NCBI GenBank assembly: GCA_902515775.1
Contig: CABXVU010000013.1
Location: forward strand, 1 to 33,942
Direction: 5' to 3'
Length of the DNA stretch: 33,942 bases
Source of the DNA: an uncultured SAR86 cluster bacterium
GTDB lineage: Bacteria; Pseudomonadota; Gammaproteobacteria; Magnimaribacterales; D2472
The position numbers were made by a program, and so were the translations under genes. Below, in pieces: positions 33,119 to 33,942 of this stretch. Every line of letters starts with the position of its first letter. Position 1 is the stretch's first letter. The notes under the pieces are model-generated. The model was not told where the DNA came from, searched no databases, and was given only the letters and a program-made list of their open reading frames with translations.

Positions 33119-33942
33119 CTATAAAAATTTGGAGATGTCATTAAATATAGCAAAGACCATCAGAAAACCTACTGCAACCCAACCTGACATATAAAAAAAA
33201 TTTTCCATTTTTTCTGGCATTGGTGATCCACGCACTGCCTCGATACCAAGCATCACTAATTGACCACCATCTAAGACTGGAATTGGAAGGAGATTCAACA
33301 CACCTAAACTAATACTCAATAGAGCCATGAGATATAAAAATGGCATAAAACCAGCTTTTGCAGTATCACCTGCCATCTGTACAATCCCAATTGGACCACT
33401 TAGATTTTGCGTTCCTAGATCTCTTGTAATCATCTTACCAACAAAAGTTAGAGTTTTAATGCTGAGGTTATAGGTTTCATATGTTCCTTTTGATAGTGAA
33501 GAAAAAAATGACCTTTTTAAACCTGGCATTATTCCAATATATTTTTCTTCATTTCCCTCAGCATTTTTTCTAGTACTAAGGGGTACATTTAGATAGATGA
33601 TCTCTTCACCTCTCTGAACCTTAAAATTTATATCGGATCCTTGATAGTCTTGTATGAAGATTCTCAAATCTTCGAAAGATTTAATAGGTTGGCTGTTTGC
33701 AGCAAGAATTAAATCATTAACTTTCAATTCACTTTTAATAGCATTACTATCTTTAGCAATAACTCCAACCATAGGTTGTAATTTAATAGATAGTTCAAAA
33801 CCCATAAAATTTTCTGGTGCATTTTGTTCATTGGGATCTGAAAGATAGTCATTTACAGGAACAGAAACCTCATATTCAAATGGTTGCTCACCGCCTAGAA
33901 AAGTAAAATTAATGTTTCCATTTGTGCCTGATAAGGAAAGAA
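33119..33942 (-). CDS. rseP: RseP site-2 protease (partial, runs off the window)
   Basis: Zinc intramembrane protease that cleaves the anti-sigma factor RseA in the envelope stress response. The frame stays open from the stop at 33119 to the window edge, so about the last 274 residues are visible and the N-terminal HExxH helix is missing. Visible parts are the end of the first PDZ region (LGGEQPFEYEVSVPV), a second PDZ domain (ending near LSTRK), LSGPIGIVQMAG, and NLLPIPVLDGGQLVML with the third metal ligand Asp, followed by a final membrane helix. An ATG at 33805 is internal and not the true start. Confidence 0.93.
   Translation of the reverse strand, partial: LSLSGTNGNINFTFLGGEQPFEYEVSVPVNDYLSDPNEQNAPENFMGFELSIKLQPMVGVIAKDSNAIKSELKVNDLILAANSQPIKSFEDLRIFIQDYQGSDINFKVQRGEEIIYLNVPLSTRKNAEGNEEKYIGIMPGLKRSFFSSLSKGTYETYNLSIKTLTFVGKMITRDLGTQNLSGPIGIVQMAGDTAKAGFMPFLYLMALLSISLGVLNLLPIPVLDGGQLVMLGIEAVRGSPMPEKMENFFYMSGWVAVGFLMVFAIFNDISKFL

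Noticed and set aside
1-33942. Mobile elements, prophage, CRISPR arrays, tRNA or rRNA genes
   Set aside because: No direct-repeat arrays, transposase or integrase motifs, or RNA gene signatures were seen; nearly all bases are in coding genes.

Overview
The window is AT-rich DNA with very tight gene packing, frequent 1-11 nt gene overlaps and some GTG/TTG starts. The run rseP-bamA-skp-lpxD-fabZ-lpxA-lpxB-rnhB-dnaE-accA-tilS, together with holD-rimI, is the classic gammaproteobacterial order. Low G+C, lack of spacers, and many glutathione transferases, nitronate monooxygenase-like flavoproteins and lipid-type enzymes suggest a streamlined marine lineage such as SAR86. That assignment is an inference from gene content only. 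No tRNA, rRNA, CRISPR array, transposase, phage gene or gene-free stretch over 300 bases was seen.

Layout. (1) 2-1017, plus strand: the last codons of an upstream gene whose tail resembles a PpiC-type isomerase, overlapped by a HupE/UreJ_2 membrane protein. (2) 1034-12543, minus strand: thirteen closely spaced genes reading from an FATP/FadD6-type acyl-CoA synthetase down to a nitronate monooxygenase. A near-consensus sigma-70 promoter sits directly upstream (12576-12604). The set includes a saccharopine-dehydrogenase-like reductase, two nitronate monooxygenase-like proteins, three unlike glutathione transferases, a DUF1330 protein, a DUF2855 oxidoreductase, two small membrane proteins, an exported metallo-beta-lactamase-fold hydrolase and an SDR. 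It looks like one pathway for activating and processing a hydrophobic carboxylate or xenobiotic; the substrate is unknown. (3) 12648-13652: a lone AstA-type acyltransferase. (4) 13707-17054, minus: an F420-type LLM oxidoreductase, a second HupE/UreJ_2 protein, and a fusion of an ElaA-like acetyltransferase to a membrane-anchored PpiC-like isomerase. (5) 17111-17590, plus: glutathione peroxidase. (6) 17592-18466, minus: rimI and a probable holD. (7) 18477-20150, plus: a long-form 2-isopropylmalate synthase. (8) 20143-33942, minus: the envelope/lipid A/replication cluster, ending in a truncated rseP at the window edge.

How the genes fit together. The right half makes the outer membrane: RseP stress protease, BamA and Skp for outer-membrane proteins, LpxD/LpxA/LpxB with FabZ for lipid A, and AccA for malonyl-CoA. 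DnaE, RnhB and HolD serve replication, and TilS and RimI serve translation. The left half is accessory metabolism. The most unusual items are the ElaA-PpiC fusion, the apparent presence of two PpiC-HupE modules, the thirteen-gene operon, and promoters whose -10 boxes lie exactly six bases from start codons, suggesting leaderless transcripts.
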